From contig SCTK01000004.1 of NCBI GenBank assembly GCA_004298905.1, positions 62,001 through 126,000 on the forward strand: a DNA stretch of 64,000 nucleotides, read 5' to 3'. A program made the position numbers and the translations under genes. Of this stretch, positions 32,890 through 43,160 are shown piece after piece; within the stretch, counting starts at the first letter, position 1, and the number at the start of each line of letters is the position of its first letter. The notes under the pieces are model-generated. The model ran no database searches. It saw only the letters and a list, made by a program, of their open reading frames with translations, and was not told where the DNA came from. The stretch comes from Burkholderiaceae bacterium. Its GTDB lineage: Bacteria > Pseudomonadota > Gammaproteobacteria > Burkholderiales > Burkholderiaceae_D.

Positions 32890-35800
32890 CTAATCGGTTA
32901 ACTCCAGCAGTAAATCTTTTGCATCGACGGGCTGCCCGGGTTTGGCAAGAATGCGTTTGACCACACCCGCGCGGCTGGCACAAATCTGTGTTTCCATTTT
33001 CATCGCTTCGATCGAAACCAGTGGATCGCCCGGCTCGATTTTCTGACCGACGTGAACCGCCACGGTCACCACCATGCCCGGCATCGGGGCGCCGATCTGT
33101 GCATCGTTGCCTTCTTCCGCCTTGGGCTGCGAGGCCGCCACGCGCGCGCCGACCTTGGGCACGCGCACTACGCGCGGCTGACCGTTGAGTTCAAAGAACA
33201 GCTTGCCCTCGCCTTCCGATTCCAGCTCGCTGCGGCCTTGCAAACGAATCAGCAAGGTCTTGCCCGGCTCCATATCGACCGCAATTTCCTCGTGGCTGGA
33301 CAAGCCGTAGAAAAATACCGGCGTCGGCAGTTGGGCGGTATCGCCATAAGTGCGCATGTGCGCCGTATAGTCGGTGAAGACCTTGGGATACATCAGATAA
33401 GAAGCGAGATCGTGGTCGGTGATATCGCGCCCGGCCGCTTTGTGCGCGGCGGCACGCTCGGCTTCCAGATCCGCCGGCGGCAGCGATAGTCCCGGTCGAC
33501 CGGTGAGCGGTTGTGCGCCATTGAGCACCTTGGCTTGCAATGCTGCCGGAAAGCCATCGGCCGGGAAACCCAGTTCGCCCTTGAACAGCGACACGACGGA
33601 ATCGGGGAAGGCAACGGTGTGTTTCGGATCGGTGACTTCCACCGGCGTCAGATCGTTGGCGACCATGAACAGCGCCATGTCGCCCACCACTTTGGACGTG
33701 GGCGTGACCTTGACGATATCGCCGAACAGACGGTTGACGTCCGCATACGCCTGCGAGATTTCCGGCCAGCGATGCGCCAGGCCCATGCTGCGCGCCTGCT
33801 CGCGCAGGTTGGTGTATTGCCCGCCCGGCATTTCGTGGCGATAGACATCCGAGGTGCCCGCGCGCATGTCAGCTTCGAACGGTGCATAGAAATGACGCAC
33901 GCCTTCCCAGTAATGCGAGATCGACTGCATCGCTGCGGAATCGAGCCCGCTGTCGTTGGGGGCGCCCGCAAGTGCGGCGACGATCCCGCCTAGGTTGGGC
34001 TGCGAAGTCAGACCGCTCATGGCATCCATGGCGCCATCGACCGCATCGGCGCCCGCTTCGATGGCGGCCAGCACACTGGCCGCGCTCATGCCGCTGGTGT
34101 CGTGGGTGTGGAAGTGAATTGGCAGGCCGATTTCTTCGCGCAGTGCTTTAACCAGCGTATAGGCAGCACGCGGACGGCACACGCCTGCCATGTCCTTGAT
34201 GCCCAGCACATGCGCGCCCGCGCGCTCGAGCTGCTTGGCCATGTCGACGTAGTATTTCAGGTTGTATTTCGGCCGCGAGGCGTCGAACAGATCACCGGTG
34301 TAGCAGATGGCTGCTTCACATACGGCGCCCGCGTCGCGCACGGCATCCATCGCCACGCGCATGTTGTCCACCGCATTGAGCGAATCAAAGACGCGGAAGA
34401 TATCGATGCCGGCACTGGCCGCTTGCTGCACGAAATACTGCACGACGTTGTCGGGATAGTTGGTGTAACCCACCGCGTTCGAGGCGCGCAGCAGCATCTG
34501 GAACGGAATGTTGGGAATGCGCGTACGCAGTTGCGACAAGCGTTCCCACGGGTCTTCCTTGAGGAAGCGCAGCGCTACATCGAAAGTCGCGCCGCCCCAG
34601 CATTCGAGTGACAGCAGTTGCGGCAGCAGCTGCGCGTAGTAGGGCGCAATCTCCAGCATGTCGCGTGTGCGCATGCGGGTGGCAAACAGCGATTGATGCG
34701 CATCGCGCATGGTGGTGTCGGTCAGCAAGACGCGTGGCGATTCTTTCATCCAGCGCGCAAAGCCTTCCGGTCCCAGCGATTTCAGAATGTCGCGCGTGCC
34801 CTGCGGCAGCGGTTGCGCCAGATTGCAGCGCGGCAGCGGCGCTGGCGGGATCGGCAGCGCCGGAGCTTGGCGCCCCTTCATTTCCGAGCTGCCATTGACG
34901 CTGACTTCGCCAATGAAACGCAGCAGACGCGTGGCGCGATCGCGTCGCTTGGTGAATTGGAAAAGCTCCGGCGATTCGTCGATGAAGCGCGTGGTACACG
35001 CACCCGATTTGAACAGCGGATGATTGATGACGTGTTCGAGGAAGGGCAGGTTGGTGGCCAGACCGCGCACGCGGAATTCGCGTAGTGCGCGATCCATGCG
35101 GCTGATGGCTTCATCCGAGCTCGGCGCCCAGGTGGTGACCTTGACCAGCAGCGAATCGTAGAACGGGGTGATGACGGCGCCGCCATAAGCCGTGCCCGCA
35201 TCGAGACGCACACCGAAACCGGCCGCGCTGCGATAGGCGGTGATGCGGCCGTAATCGGGCGTGAAATTATTTTCCGGATCTTCGGTAGTAACGCGGCATT
35301 GCAAGGCATGACCATTCAGGCGAATGTCTGCTTGCGCAGGCACGCCCGCGGCGTGCTCGCCTTCGGTCACGCCGATGCGGCCGCCTTCGCAAATGCGAAT
35401 CTGCGCCTTGACGATATCGATGCCGGTGACTTGTTCGGTCACGGTGTGTTCCACCTGAATGCGCGGATTGACTTCGATGAAATAAAACTCACTGGTATCG
35501 GCATCCATCAGGAATTCCACCGTACCGGCATGCGTGTAATTCACGGTGCGTGCCAGCTTGAGCGCGGACTCGCACAGGGCGATGCGCTGTGCGGGCGTCA
35601 GATAGGGCGCGGGGGCGCGCTCAACGACTTTCTGATTGCGGCGTTGTACAGAACAATCGCGTTCGAACAGATGCACGATATTGCCGTGCCGGTCGCCGAG
35701 GATTTGCACTTCCACATGGCGCGCGCGGCGCACCAGTTTTTCCAGATACACCTCGTCATTGCCAAAGGCCGCCAGCGCTTCGCGCCGTGCCACTTCAAGT

Positions 35801-36348
35801 TGTGGCCCAAGATCGGCTTCCGATTCGATCACGCGCATACCGCGCCCACCACCACCCCAGCTCGCCTTGAGCATCAATGGGTAACCTACTGCGGCAGCCA
35901 GTCGCGCAGCCTCCTTCAGGTCGCGTGGCAAGGCCCCGGTCGCGGGCATCACCGGCACACCGGCAGCTACCGCCGCATTGCGCGCGGCCACCTTGTTACC
36001 CAGCGTGCGCATCACCTCGGGTGATGGGCCGATGAAAGCGATACCGGCTTGCGCGCAGGCTTCGGCGAAATCAGGGTTCTCCGACAGAAAACCATAGCCA
36101 GGATGAATCGCGTCAACACCTGCGTCGCGCGCAATGCGCAGAATGTCTTGAATATCCAGATAGGCAGCAATGGGTTTCTTGCCATGACCCACGCGATAAC
36201 TTTCATCGGCCTTGAAGCGGTGCAACGCAAAGCGATCTTCGTCAGCGTAAATGGCAACTGTGCGGATGCCCATCTCGGCGGCCGCGCGCATCACGCGAAT
36301 GGCGATTTCAGAACGGTTGGCGACCAGCAGCTTGCGAATTTTCCGCAT
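32890..36348 (-). CDS. pyc: Pyruvate carboxylase
   Basis: 1152 aa, single-chain form. The biotin carboxylase domain comes first (LLVANRSEIAIRVMRAA, ATP-grasp GGGGRGMRVI, EVNPRIQVEHTVTEQ), then the carboxyltransferase barrel (TTMRDAHQSLFATRMR, then HFHTHDTSG) and a C-terminal biotinyl domain with SIEAMKMETQ (biotinylated Lys near 1117). It makes oxaloacetate from pyruvate, CO2 and ATP for anaplerosis. Length and domain order are those of the alpha4 enzyme. CAGGAAA precedes the ATG at 36348. It is alone on its strand, convergent with the chemoreceptor gene. Confidence 0.97.
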   Translation of the reverse strand: MRKIRKLLVANRSEIAIRVMRAAAEMGIRTVAIYADEDRFALHRFKADESYRVGHGKKPIAAYLDIQDILRIARDAGVDAIHPGYGFLSENPDFAEACAQAGIAFIGPSPEVMRTLGNKVAARNAAVAAGVPVMPATGALPRDLKEAARLAAAVGYPLMLKASWGGGGRGMRVIESEADLGPQLEVARREALAAFGNDEVYLEKLVRRARHVEVQILGDRHGNIVHLFERDCSVQRRNQKVVERAPAPYLTPAQRIALCESALKLARTVNYTHAGTVEFLMDADTSEFYFIEVNPRIQVEHTVTEQVTGIDIVKAQIRICEGGRIGVTEGEHAAGVPAQADIRLNGHALQCRVTTEDPENNFTPDYGRITAYRSAAGFGVRLDAGTAYGGAVITPFYDSLLVKVTTWAPSSDEAISRMDRALREFRVRGLATNLPFLEHVINHPLFKSGACTTRFIDESPELFQFTKRRDRATRLLRFIGEVSVNGSSEMKGRQAPALPIPPAPLPRCNLAQPLPQGTRDILKSLGPEGFARWMKESPRVLLTDTTMRDAHQSLFATRMRTRDMLEIAPYYAQLLPQLLSLECWGGATFDVALRFLKEDPWERLSQLRTRIPNIPFQMLLRASNAVGYTNYPDNVVQYFVQQAASAGIDIFRVFDSLNAVDNMRVAMDAVRDAGAVCEAAICYTGDLFDASRPKYNLKYYVDMAKQLERAGAHVLGIKDMAGVCRPRAAYTLVKALREEIGLPIHFHTHDTSGMSAASVLAAIEAGADAVDGAMDAMSGLTSQPNLGGIVAALAGAPNDSGLDSAAMQSISHYWEGVRHFYAPFEADMRAGTSDVYRHEMPGGQYTNLREQARSMGLAHRWPEISQAYADVNRLFGDIVKVTPTSKVVGDMALFMVANDLTPVEVTDPKHTVAFPDSVVSLFKGELGFPADGFPAALQAKVLNGAQPLTGRPGLSLPPADLEAERAAAHKAAGRDITDHDLASYLMYPKVFTDYTAHMRTYGDTAQLPTPVFFYGLSSHEEIAVDMEPGKTLLIRLQGRSELESEGEGKLFFELNGQPRVVRVPKVGARVAASQPKAEEGNDAQIGAPMPGMVVTVAVHVGQKIEPGDPLVSIEAMKMETQICASRAGVVKRILAKPGQPVDAKDLLLELTD

Positions 36349-36986
36349 AAATATTTCCTGAATTGATCAAAGCTAGGCGATTGTGCCTGGGTCGGCGCTC
36401 GCGAGCGTTGCGGCGCACAAAATATCTTTGCTACCCAAATAGTAACGGCGTTGCGCCGCGTTGTGCGGCACAGAATCGTACATCAGAGGGATGTGGCCGG
36501 GAATGTTCAGTAGACAAACTTTGCACACACCGTATTGTCCAGGGATTTAAGCCTCACATGCAAGTGGGCTGCCCGCGCGGTGCCGCTTTCCACCATGCTT
36601 CAAGGCTGAATTTTACCAAGTCACAGGGCATTTACTAAACAAACCACTAAACAAAGGCAAGCTGTTGTATAAAAGCCGCGTCATGATGGCTTTCGACAAG
36701 GAAACAACGGAAAATGGGGGCGTTTGAACAAGGGAGTAAAAGAACTGGCTTCGAATTCAACGCCCAAACAACACCCCGCATGGCGTGTTGCTTGACGGTG
36801 CAATCGATTTGGTTTTTACTGCTCGCTAAACATCATTGAAGTAAAAAACATTGCAAGCCAGTTCCCAAAAAACTGGCTGCAAAGTGCGGAGGAGTTTTTC
36901 TCCTATGTAGTTCCCGCGGAAGGTTGTGCCGGCTTGGGCGGCGTTCCGCAAAAAACCCTGACTGTCAACACGAGAGGAGAAGTCAC
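36349..36986. other. Intergenic region between pyc and the porin gene
   Basis: About 640 bp with no convincing gene. It must hold the divergent promoters of pyc and the porin. A TATAAA at 36668-36673 is a possible -10 for the porin. A hairpin agccagtt/aactggct (36856-36863, 36871-36878) lies about 105 bp before the porin ATG and would be in its leader; related actggctt sequence also occurs near 36745. GC-rich imperfect repeats (gttgcgccgc, gcggcgcac) lie near 36400-36470. Confidence 0.5.
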
Positions 36987-38009
36987 ATGAAAAGCAGTAT
37001 GAATATCAAGGCGCTTGCGCTGGCTGTAGCCGCCGCATTTGCCGCACCGGCAGCTTTTGCCGACAACGTTCAAGTCTATGGCCTGGTTGATGTGGGCTAT
37101 CTGCACCAAGACGCAGGTCATGGCGCCAAAAACTCCATCAGCAGCGAGACCGGCTCGGGTGCTGGCCAACTGGGCTTCAAAGGTAGCGAAGATCTGGGCA
37201 ATGGTCTGAAGGCCAGCTTCCAAATCGAATACAGTGTTCTGGCTGCTGAAGGTGGTAGCTACGCCGACGGCGCCGGCGTCCCCCAGTTGCGTCAATCCTG
37301 GGTGGCTCTGGGCGGTGATTTCGGTACGTTGACCTTGGGCCGTGATTATGCCCCGACCTTTATCACTGCTTTCGGCGGTGAATATTGTGGTTGGTGCGGT
37401 CTGGGTTCTATTGCCGGTATGACCAAACAAGGTCTGCGCAACAGCAACATGGTCAAGTACAACAGCCCCTCCTTTGGTGGTTTTGGCTTCGCTGCAGCAC
37501 ATACGACTGGCGAACAGCTCGGCAGCAGCGGTGGTAACGTTGATGAGGCCTCGCTGTCGTATTCGGGTGGCCCGGTCAATGTGAGCTATGCCCATCGTGA
37601 CGCTAAAAACACCGCCGCAACGGTGAAGCAGAAGAGCGATTACCTGGCGGGTAACGTAAGCTTTGGTATTGCCAAAGTCTACGCGCTCTGGGGCAAAGAG
37701 AAGGCGTCGGATTCCAGCGTCAATGAGTCTTATGCTTCCCTCGGTGCCAGCTTCAAACTGGGTGGTGGCGACTTGGCGCTCGAAACGATCCGCGTAAAAG
37801 ATAAAACCGCTGGCGACAGCGATTCGAAAATGGCGTCGATCGGTTACTTCTATTTCCTGTCGAAACGTACTACCGTCTACGCTCAGTACTCCAAAGTTAC
37901 CAATGACAGCAATGTTAAAAGAGACGTTTATGTCGGTAGCGATGGCCTGAGCCTGGTTGCTGGCGATGATCCGAAGCAATACACGATCGGTCTGCGTCAC
38001 ACATTCTAA
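36987..38009 (+). CDS. Outer membrane porin, Gram-negative (Burkholderia/Neisseria) type
   Basis: 340 aa. The signal peptide ends in APAAFA (about residue 25), and the mature chain starts DNVQVYGLVDVGY, the standard first strand of 16-stranded betaproteobacterial porins. Other marks: GFKGSEDLGNGLKASFQIEY, LGRDYAP, the L3 loop region with GEYCGWCGLGSIAG, and the terminal YTIGLRHTF with a C-terminal Phe for BAM recognition. The two cysteines in CGWC are unusual for a porin and could form a disulphide in loop 3. GAGAGGAG lies upstream of the ATG. Strongly biased codons suggest high expression. Confidence 0.95.
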   Translation: MKSSMNIKALALAVAAAFAAPAAFADNVQVYGLVDVGYLHQDAGHGAKNSISSETGSGAGQLGFKGSEDLGNGLKASFQIEYSVLAAEGGSYADGAGVPQLRQSWVALGGDFGTLTLGRDYAPTFITAFGGEYCGWCGLGSIAGMTKQGLRNSNMVKYNSPSFGGFGFAAAHTTGEQLGSSGGNVDEASLSYSGGPVNVSYAHRDAKNTAATVKQKSDYLAGNVSFGIAKVYALWGKEKASDSSVNESYASLGASFKLGGGDLALETIRVKDKTAGDSDSKMASIGYFYFLSKRTTVYAQYSKVTNDSNVKRDVYVGSDGLSLVAGDDPKQYTIGLRHTF

Positions 38010-38099
38010 GACTTCGGTCTGATTACCTTGTGTGAGGGCGCGACAACTGGGTGACCGGGTGTCGCGTGACAAACCAGGGTAAAGAAGTAGTTTGACTTG

Positions 38100-38127
38100 A
38101 GAGCCGCGATTATTCGCGGCTCTTTTT
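38100..38127 (+). terminator. Rho-independent terminator after the porin gene
   Basis: Stem agagccgcg-type core gagccgcg/cgcggctc (38101-38108, 38115-38122), loop attatt, then a TTTTT run. It is the only terminator-like element between the convergent porin and metH genes. A further inverted repeat cgcgaca/tgtcgcg lies at about 38040-38067. Confidence 0.85.
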
Positions 38128-38159
38128 ATTTGTATCGCCAGTACCGGATATGGTTTTGC

Positions 38160-41100
38160 TTATAGCCCAAGATTCGGCGCCAGCCACCGTTCCGCCTCTT
38201 CCTTCGTCACCCCACGCCGCTGCACAAAATCTTCCAGTTGATCTTCGCCGATCTTGCCGACGTTGAAGTATTGAGATTGCGGGTGTGAGAAGTAGAAGCC
38301 GCTGACGCTGGCGGCGGGGGTCATGGCGAGCGATTCGGTGAGGGCCATGCCGATGTCGGCGCAGTTCATGAATTCGAACTGGACTTGCTTGACGGTGTGC
38401 TCCGGGCAGGCGGGGTAGCCGGGCGCGGGGCGGATGCCGGTGTATTTTTCCTTGATCAGTTCTGCGTTGCTCAACGATTCGTCGGTGGCGTAGCCCCACA
38501 GATCTTTGCGCACGCGTTCGTGCAGGCATTCGGCGAAGGCTTCGGCGAAGCGGTCGGCGAGGGCTTTGAGCATGATGGCGGAGTAGTCGTCGTGGGCGGC
38601 TTCGAAGGCTTTCTCACGCTTCTCTACGCCGATGCCGGCAGTGACGGCGAATGCGCCGATGTAGTCTTCGATGCCACTTTCTTTAGGGGCGATGTAGTCG
38701 GCCAGACATTTGTTGGCTTCGCCGCTGGGCTTTTTGGTTTGCTGGCGCAGGCCGTACCAGGTGAAGGCCTCCGCGTCTCGCTTTTCATTGGCGTAGAGGA
38801 CGATGTCGTCGTCGTTGATTTGCGCGGCGGGTTGGAAGACGACAACGCCGTTGGCGGTGATCCAGCGGCCTTCGATGATTTTCTTCAGCATGGCTTGCGC
38901 GTCGGCGAAGACCTTGCGCGCTTCTTCGCCGACCACTTCGTCATTCAGGATCGCGGGATAGGCGCCGGCGAGATCCCACACCTGGAAGAACGGGCCCCAG
39001 TCGATGTAGCGCGCCAGCTCGGCGAGGTCGTAATTCTTGAAGGTGCGGCGGCCGATGAATTTTGGTTTCGACGGCGTGGTGTTGGCCCAGTCGATTTTCG
39101 TTTTGTTGGCGCGTGCTTCCGCGAGGGTGACGAGCGGCGTGGCTTTCTTGTTGGCGTGCTGGGTGCGCACGCGGTCGTAATCCTTGTTCAGTTCTTCCAC
39201 ATAGGCGTCTCTGCCGTCGCCCAGCAAGCCCTGGCACACGCTGACGGAACGCGAAGCATCGGGCACGTAGACCACCGGGCCGGAATAATTCGGCGCGATC
39301 TTGACGGCGGTGTGCACGCGCGATGTGGTTGCGCCGCCGATCAGCAGCGGGATCTGGCGCGAGCGGAAATATTCGTCGCGTTCCATTTCTTTCGCCACAT
39401 AAGCCATCTCTTCCAGCGACGGCGTGATGAGGCCGGACAGGCCGACGATGTCCGCGCCGGTTTCCTTCGCCTTGGCGAGGATCTGATCGCAGGGAACCAT
39501 CACGCCCATGTTCTCGACTTCGAAGTTGTTGCACTGGAGCACGACGGTGACGATGTTCTTGCCGATATCGTGCACGTCGCCCTTCACGGTGGCGATGACG
39601 ATCTTGCCCTTGGCGCGCACGTCGGCGCCACCCGCCGCCAGCAGTTTCTTTTCTTCTTCGATGAAGGGGATCAGATGCGCGACAGCCTGTTTCATCACGC
39701 GCGCCGATTTCACCACCTGCGGCAGGAACATCTTGCCCGCGCCGAACAGATCGCCGACGATGTTCATGCCGTCCATCAGCGGACCTTCAATCACGTGGAT
39801 CGGGCGGCCGCCTTTCGCGGCGACTTGCTGGCGCGCTTCTTCGGTGTCTTCGGTGATGAAGTTGGTGATGCCGTTGACCAGCGCATGCGCGAGACGCTTC
39901 TCCACTGGTTCGCCGCGCCAGGCGAGGTTTTCTTCTTCCTTCTTGCCGCCGGCTTTCAGTGTGCCGGCCAGCTCGATCAGTTTTTCGGTAGGGTCGGCGC
40001 CGTCGGCGCGCTTGCGGTTGAGAACAACATCTTCGACATGTTCGCGCAACACCGGGTCGAGGTTGTCGTAGACGCCGATCATGCCGGCGTTGACGATGCC
40101 CATCGTCATGCCCGCCTTGATGGCGTGATAGAGGAACACGGTGTGGATCGCTTCGCGCGCCGGTTCGTTGCCGCGGAACGAGAAACTGACGTTGGAGACG
40201 CCGCCGGAAATCTTGGCGTAGGGCAGCTGTTGCTTTATCCATCTTGTGGCTTCGATGAAATCGACGGCGTAGTTGTTGTGTTCTTCGATGCCGGTGGCAA
40301 TCGCGAAAATGTTCGGATCGAAGATGATGTCTTCCGGCGCGAAGCCGACCTTGTCCACCAGCGTGCGATAGGCGCGTTCGCAGATTTCGATCTTGCGCGC
40401 GTAGGTGTCGGCCTGTCCCTTTTCGTCGAAGGCCATCACGATTGCTGCCGCGCCGTAGCGCTTGCATAGCGCGGCCTGGCGCAGGAATGCTTCCTCGCCT
40501 TCCTTGAGCGAGATCGAGTTGACGATGGCTTTGCCCTGCACGCATTTGAGGCCGGCTTCGATCACGTCCCACTTCGAGCTGTCGATCATGATCGGCACGC
40601 GCGAGATGTCCGGCTCGCTGGCGATCAGATTCAGGAAGCGCACCATCGCCGCCTTGGAATCGAGCATCGCTTCGTCCATGTTGATGTCGATCACCTGCGC
40701 GCCGTTTTCCACCTGCTGGCGCGCGACTGCGAGCGCTTCGTCGTATTGCTCGTTGAGAATCAGGCGGGCGAAGGCTTTCGAGCCAGTGACATTGGTGCGC
40801 TCGCCAACGTTGACGTACAACGAATCGTCGTCGATGTTGAAGGGTTCGAGGCCGGACAGGCGGCATTTGTGATCGGCTTGCGGGATCACGCGCGGCGGTA
40901 GCTTGGTGACTTGCTCGGCGATGGCGCGGATGTGATCGGGCGTGGTGCCACAGCAGCCGCCGGCGATGTTGACGAAGCCGCTTTCGGCGAATTCTTTCAG
41001 CAGCGAAGAGGTATCGGCGGGCGTTTCGTCGAAGCCGGTTTCGGCCATCGGGTTAGGCAGGCCGGCGTTGGGGTAGACACAGATCGCGGCGTCGCAGATC

Positions 41101-41882
41101 TTCGACAGCTCGGCGACGTAAGGGCGCATCAATGCCGCGCCGAGCGCGCAGTTCAGGCCGATGGTGATCGGCTTGGCATGACGCACCGAGTTCCAGAACG
41201 CTTCCACGGTCTGGCCCGAGAGAATGCGGCCGGAGGCATCGGTGACGGTGCCGGAGATCATGATCGGCATGCGCGTGCCGGTGTCGGCGAAATACTGGTC
41301 GATGGCGAACAGCGCGGCCTTGGCGTTCAAGGTATCGAAAATGGTTTCGACCAGGAACAGATCGACCCCGCCTTCGACCAGCGCCTTGGCTTGCTGATAA
41401 TACGAGTCGACCAGCGCATCGAAGGTGATGTTGCGTGCGCCGGGGTCGTTCACGTCCGGCGAGATCGAGGCGGTCTTGGGCGTGGGGCCGATCGCGCCGG
41501 CGGCGTAGCGCGGGCGATCCGGCGTGCTGTACTTGGCGCAGGCGGCTTTGGCCAGTTTGGCGGCGGCGAGGTTGAGCTCGTCGACCAGGTGTTCCATGTG
41601 ATAGTCGGCCTGCGCCACTGTTGTCGCGCCGAAGGTGTTGGTCTCGATGATGTCCGCGCCGGCGGCCAGATACTGCTCGTGGATTTCCTGAATGATGTGC
41701 GGCTGTGTCAGCACCAGTAATTCGTTATTGCCCTTCACATCGTGCGCGAAATCGGCGAAACGTTCGCCGCGATATTTCGCCTCATCCAGTTTGTAGCGCT
41801 GGATCATCGTGCCCATCGCGCCGTCGAGGATCAGGATGCGTTCGGCGAGGGCTTTTCTCAGGGTGGTTTCTACATTGTTCAT
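38160..41882 (-). CDS. metH: Cobalamin-dependent methionine synthase
   Basis: 1240 aa, full length. Domains in order: homocysteine-binding barrel ([15 protein letters not shown], zinc Cys in [11 protein letters not shown]), methyltetrahydrofolate-binding domain ([25 protein letters not shown]), cobalamin domain with the B12-ligand histidine in GDVHDIGKN (about residue 771) and the C-terminal activation domain that binds S-adenosylmethionine ([13 protein letters not shown]). It transfers the methyl group from methyltetrahydrofolate to homocysteine. Its start overlaps the metR stop by 4 nt (ATGA), so metR and metH form an operon. Confidence 0.98.
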   Translation of the reverse strand: MNNVETTLRKALAERILILDGAMGTMIQRYKLDEAKYRGERFADFAHDVKGNNELLVLTQPHIIQEIHEQYLAAGADIIETNTFGATTVAQADYHMEHLVDELNLAAAKLAKAACAKYSTPDRPRYAAGAIGPTPKTASISPDVNDPGARNITFDALVDSYYQQAKALVEGGVDLFLVETIFDTLNAKAALFAIDQYFADTGTRMPIMISGTVTDASGRILSGQTVEAFWNSVRHAKPITIGLNCALGAALMRPYVAELSKICDAAICVYPNAGLPNPMAETGFDETPADTSSLLKEFAESGFVNIAGGCCGTTPDHIRAIAEQVTKLPPRVIPQADHKCRLSGLEPFNIDDDSLYVNVGERTNVTGSKAFARLILNEQYDEALAVARQQVENGAQVIDINMDEAMLDSKAAMVRFLNLIASEPDISRVPIMIDSSKWDVIEAGLKCVQGKAIVNSISLKEGEEAFLRQAALCKRYGAAAIVMAFDEKGQADTYARKIEICERAYRTLVDKVGFAPEDIIFDPNIFAIATGIEEHNNYAVDFIEATRWIKQQLPYAKISGGVSNVSFSFRGNEPAREAIHTVFLYHAIKAGMTMGIVNAGMIGVYDNLDPVLREHVEDVVLNRKRADGADPTEKLIELAGTLKAGGKKEEENLAWRGEPVEKRLAHALVNGITNFITEDTEEARQQVAAKGGRPIHVIEGPLMDGMNIVGDLFGAGKMFLPQVVKSARVMKQAVAHLIPFIEEEKKLLAAGGADVRAKGKIVIATVKGDVHDIGKNIVTVVLQCNNFEVENMGVMVPCDQILAKAKETGADIVGLSGLITPSLEEMAYVAKEMERDEYFRSRQIPLLIGGATTSRVHTAVKIAPNYSGPVVYVPDASRSVSVCQGLLGDGRDAYVEELNKDYDRVRTQHANKKATPLVTLAEARANKTKIDWANTTPSKPKFIGRRTFKNYDLAELARYIDWGPFFQVWDLAGAYPAILNDEVVGEEARKVFADAQAMLKKIIEGRWITANGVVVFQPAAQINDDDIVLYANEKRDAEAFTWYGLRQQTKKPSGEANKCLADYIAPKESGIEDYIGAFAVTAGIGVEKREKAFEAAHDDYSAIMLKALADRFAEAFAECLHERVRKDLWGYATDESLSNAELIKEKYTGIRPAPGYPACPEHTVKQVQFEFMNCADIGMALTESLAMTPAASVSGFYFSHPQSQYFNVGKIGEDQLEDFVQRRGVTKEEAERWLAPNLGL

Positions 41883-42892
41883 GCTGCGTGGGCTTTCGTG
41901 CGTGCAGCTTTATTGGGCTGCAGTAATTTATTGGGCTGCGGTAATAACGTGACTTCCGGCAGGCTGATGAACGACGATTCGCGCATCACCTGGATGAAGT
42001 CATGGGCAAAGGATTTCTCGCCGAACGGTTTAAGCATGGCTGCATACAGCTGCGAACGCAAACCGTTTTTGGTGATCGGCAGCGCCGTCACGTAATTTTT
42101 TTGCAGGTAGGGTTGCACCGCCCAGCGCGGTAGCGCGGCGATGCCTTTGCGGCTGGCGACTAGTTGCAGAATGGCAATCGTCAGCTCGGCGCTGCGGCGC
42201 TCGCAAGCGATGCCGGCGGGTTTCAATATCTTGGTCACCACGTCGATCATGTGTTCGGGGATCGGATAGGTGATCAGCGTTTCGCCCTTGAAGTCGCGCG
42301 CGGTCAGATGCTGCTTCTGCGCCAGCGGATGATCGTTGGCGACGATGGCCATGATTTCGTATTCGAACAGCGCGTGGTGGGTCAGCTCGTCGGCCGGTTC
42401 CAGCTCGGAAACGATGGCGAGATCGGCGCTGTCGTCGTACAGCAGGCCAACTGGATCGCTATGGAAACCGGAGACGATATCGAGTTCGATTTCCGGCCAG
42501 TGATTGCGGAAGGTGTCCATCGCCGGCATTAGCCAGTCGAAGCAGGTGTGGCATTCAACGGCGATGCGCAGCTGCCCGGCATCGCTCGAGAGCAGGCGCT
42601 GCACGTCGCGCTGCGCATGATCGACCTGCGCGGTGACGGCCTCGGCCATTTCGAGCAGACGGTTGCCGACCGGCGAGAAGGTCAGCGGCACCGATTTGCG
42701 CGCGAACAACGGCGTGCCGTAGAACTCTTCCAGCAGCTTGATCTGGTGCGACACGGCGGATTGCGTCAGGTGCAGCAACTCGGCAGCGCGCGAGACGCTG
42801 CCGGTCTGGCGCACGGCAAGCAGCATGCGCAGGTGACGCAATTCGAGGGGAGAAATGCTCATCGGAGAAAACGGCACATTAATAATTTTCAT
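41879..42892 (-). CDS. metR: LysR-type regulator of methionine genes, MetR
   Basis: About 337 aa. The N-terminal winged helix is typical ([20 protein letters not shown], then [15 protein letters not shown]), followed by a LysR substrate-binding domain. MetR activates metE and metH with homocysteine as coactivator. The placement, overlapping metH and divergent from metE, supports the name. The start is uncertain: ATG at 42892 has GGGA at suitable distance; ATG at 42862 would begin ten residues later. The C-terminal tail is long and rich in Lys and Asn ([20 protein letters not shown]), with an imperfect repeat. Confidence 0.9.
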   Translation of the reverse strand: MKIINVPFSPMSISPLELRHLRMLLAVRQTGSVSRAAELLHLTQSAVSHQIKLLEEFYGTPLFARKSVPLTFSPVGNRLLEMAEAVTAQVDHAQRDVQRLLSSDAGQLRIAVECHTCFDWLMPAMDTFRNHWPEIELDIVSGFHSDPVGLLYDDSADLAIVSELEPADELTHHALFEYEIMAIVANDHPLAQKQHLTARDFKGETLITYPIPEHMIDVVTKILKPAGIACERRSAELTIAILQLVASRKGIAALPRWAVQPYLQKNYVTALPITKNGLRSQLYAAMLKPFGEKSFAHDFIQVMRESSFISLPEVTLLPQPNKLLQPNKAARTKAHAA

Positions 42893-42931
42893 ATTATCCC
42901 ACAAAATATTTCGTTTGATTCATGTGCGTGA

Positions 42932-42959
42932 GGTTTCTAAGATGCGTACTTTAGAAACC
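42932..42959. promoter_or_regulatory. Perfect dyad in the metR-metE intergenic region
   Basis: Arms ggtttctaa (42932-42940) and ttagaaacc (42951-42959), 9 bp each with a 10-bp centre, about 40 bp upstream of the metR start. It does not match the TGAA-N5-TTCA pattern known for MetR. Operator or transcript hairpin are both possible. Confidence 0.45.
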
Positions 42960-42961
42960 CG

Positions 42962-43134
42962 CTAACCGCAGAGACGCATAGAACGTGGCGGGTTTTAGCC
43001 CCTCCCCTTTCAAGGGGGAGGTTGGGAGGGGGATGGGTCTTGCGCGATGTCGCTGAAACCCATCCCCACCCTAGCCCTCCCCTTGAAAGGGAGGGAACAG
43101 GTTTCCTCTGCGCTCTCTGCATCTCTGCGGTTAG
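42962..43134. repeat. 173-bp palindromic intergenic element between metR and metE
   Basis: The outer arms ctaaccgcagagacgca (from 42962) and tgcatctctgcggttag (to 43134) are reverse complements with one mismatch. Inner arms pair tttcaagggggagg with cctccccttgaaa and ggggatgggt with acccatcccc. The sequence resembles intergenic hairpin elements common in betaproteobacterial genomes. It fills most of the space where metE promoter elements should lie. Confidence 0.75.
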
Positions 43135-43160
43135 GCCCTTTATCTTTTATTGAAACCAAC

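Noticed and set aside
38385-41720. Plus-strand open frames of about 694 and 269 codons opposite metH
   Set aside because: Antisense shadows of metH, of low complexity and without ribosome binding sites or motifs.
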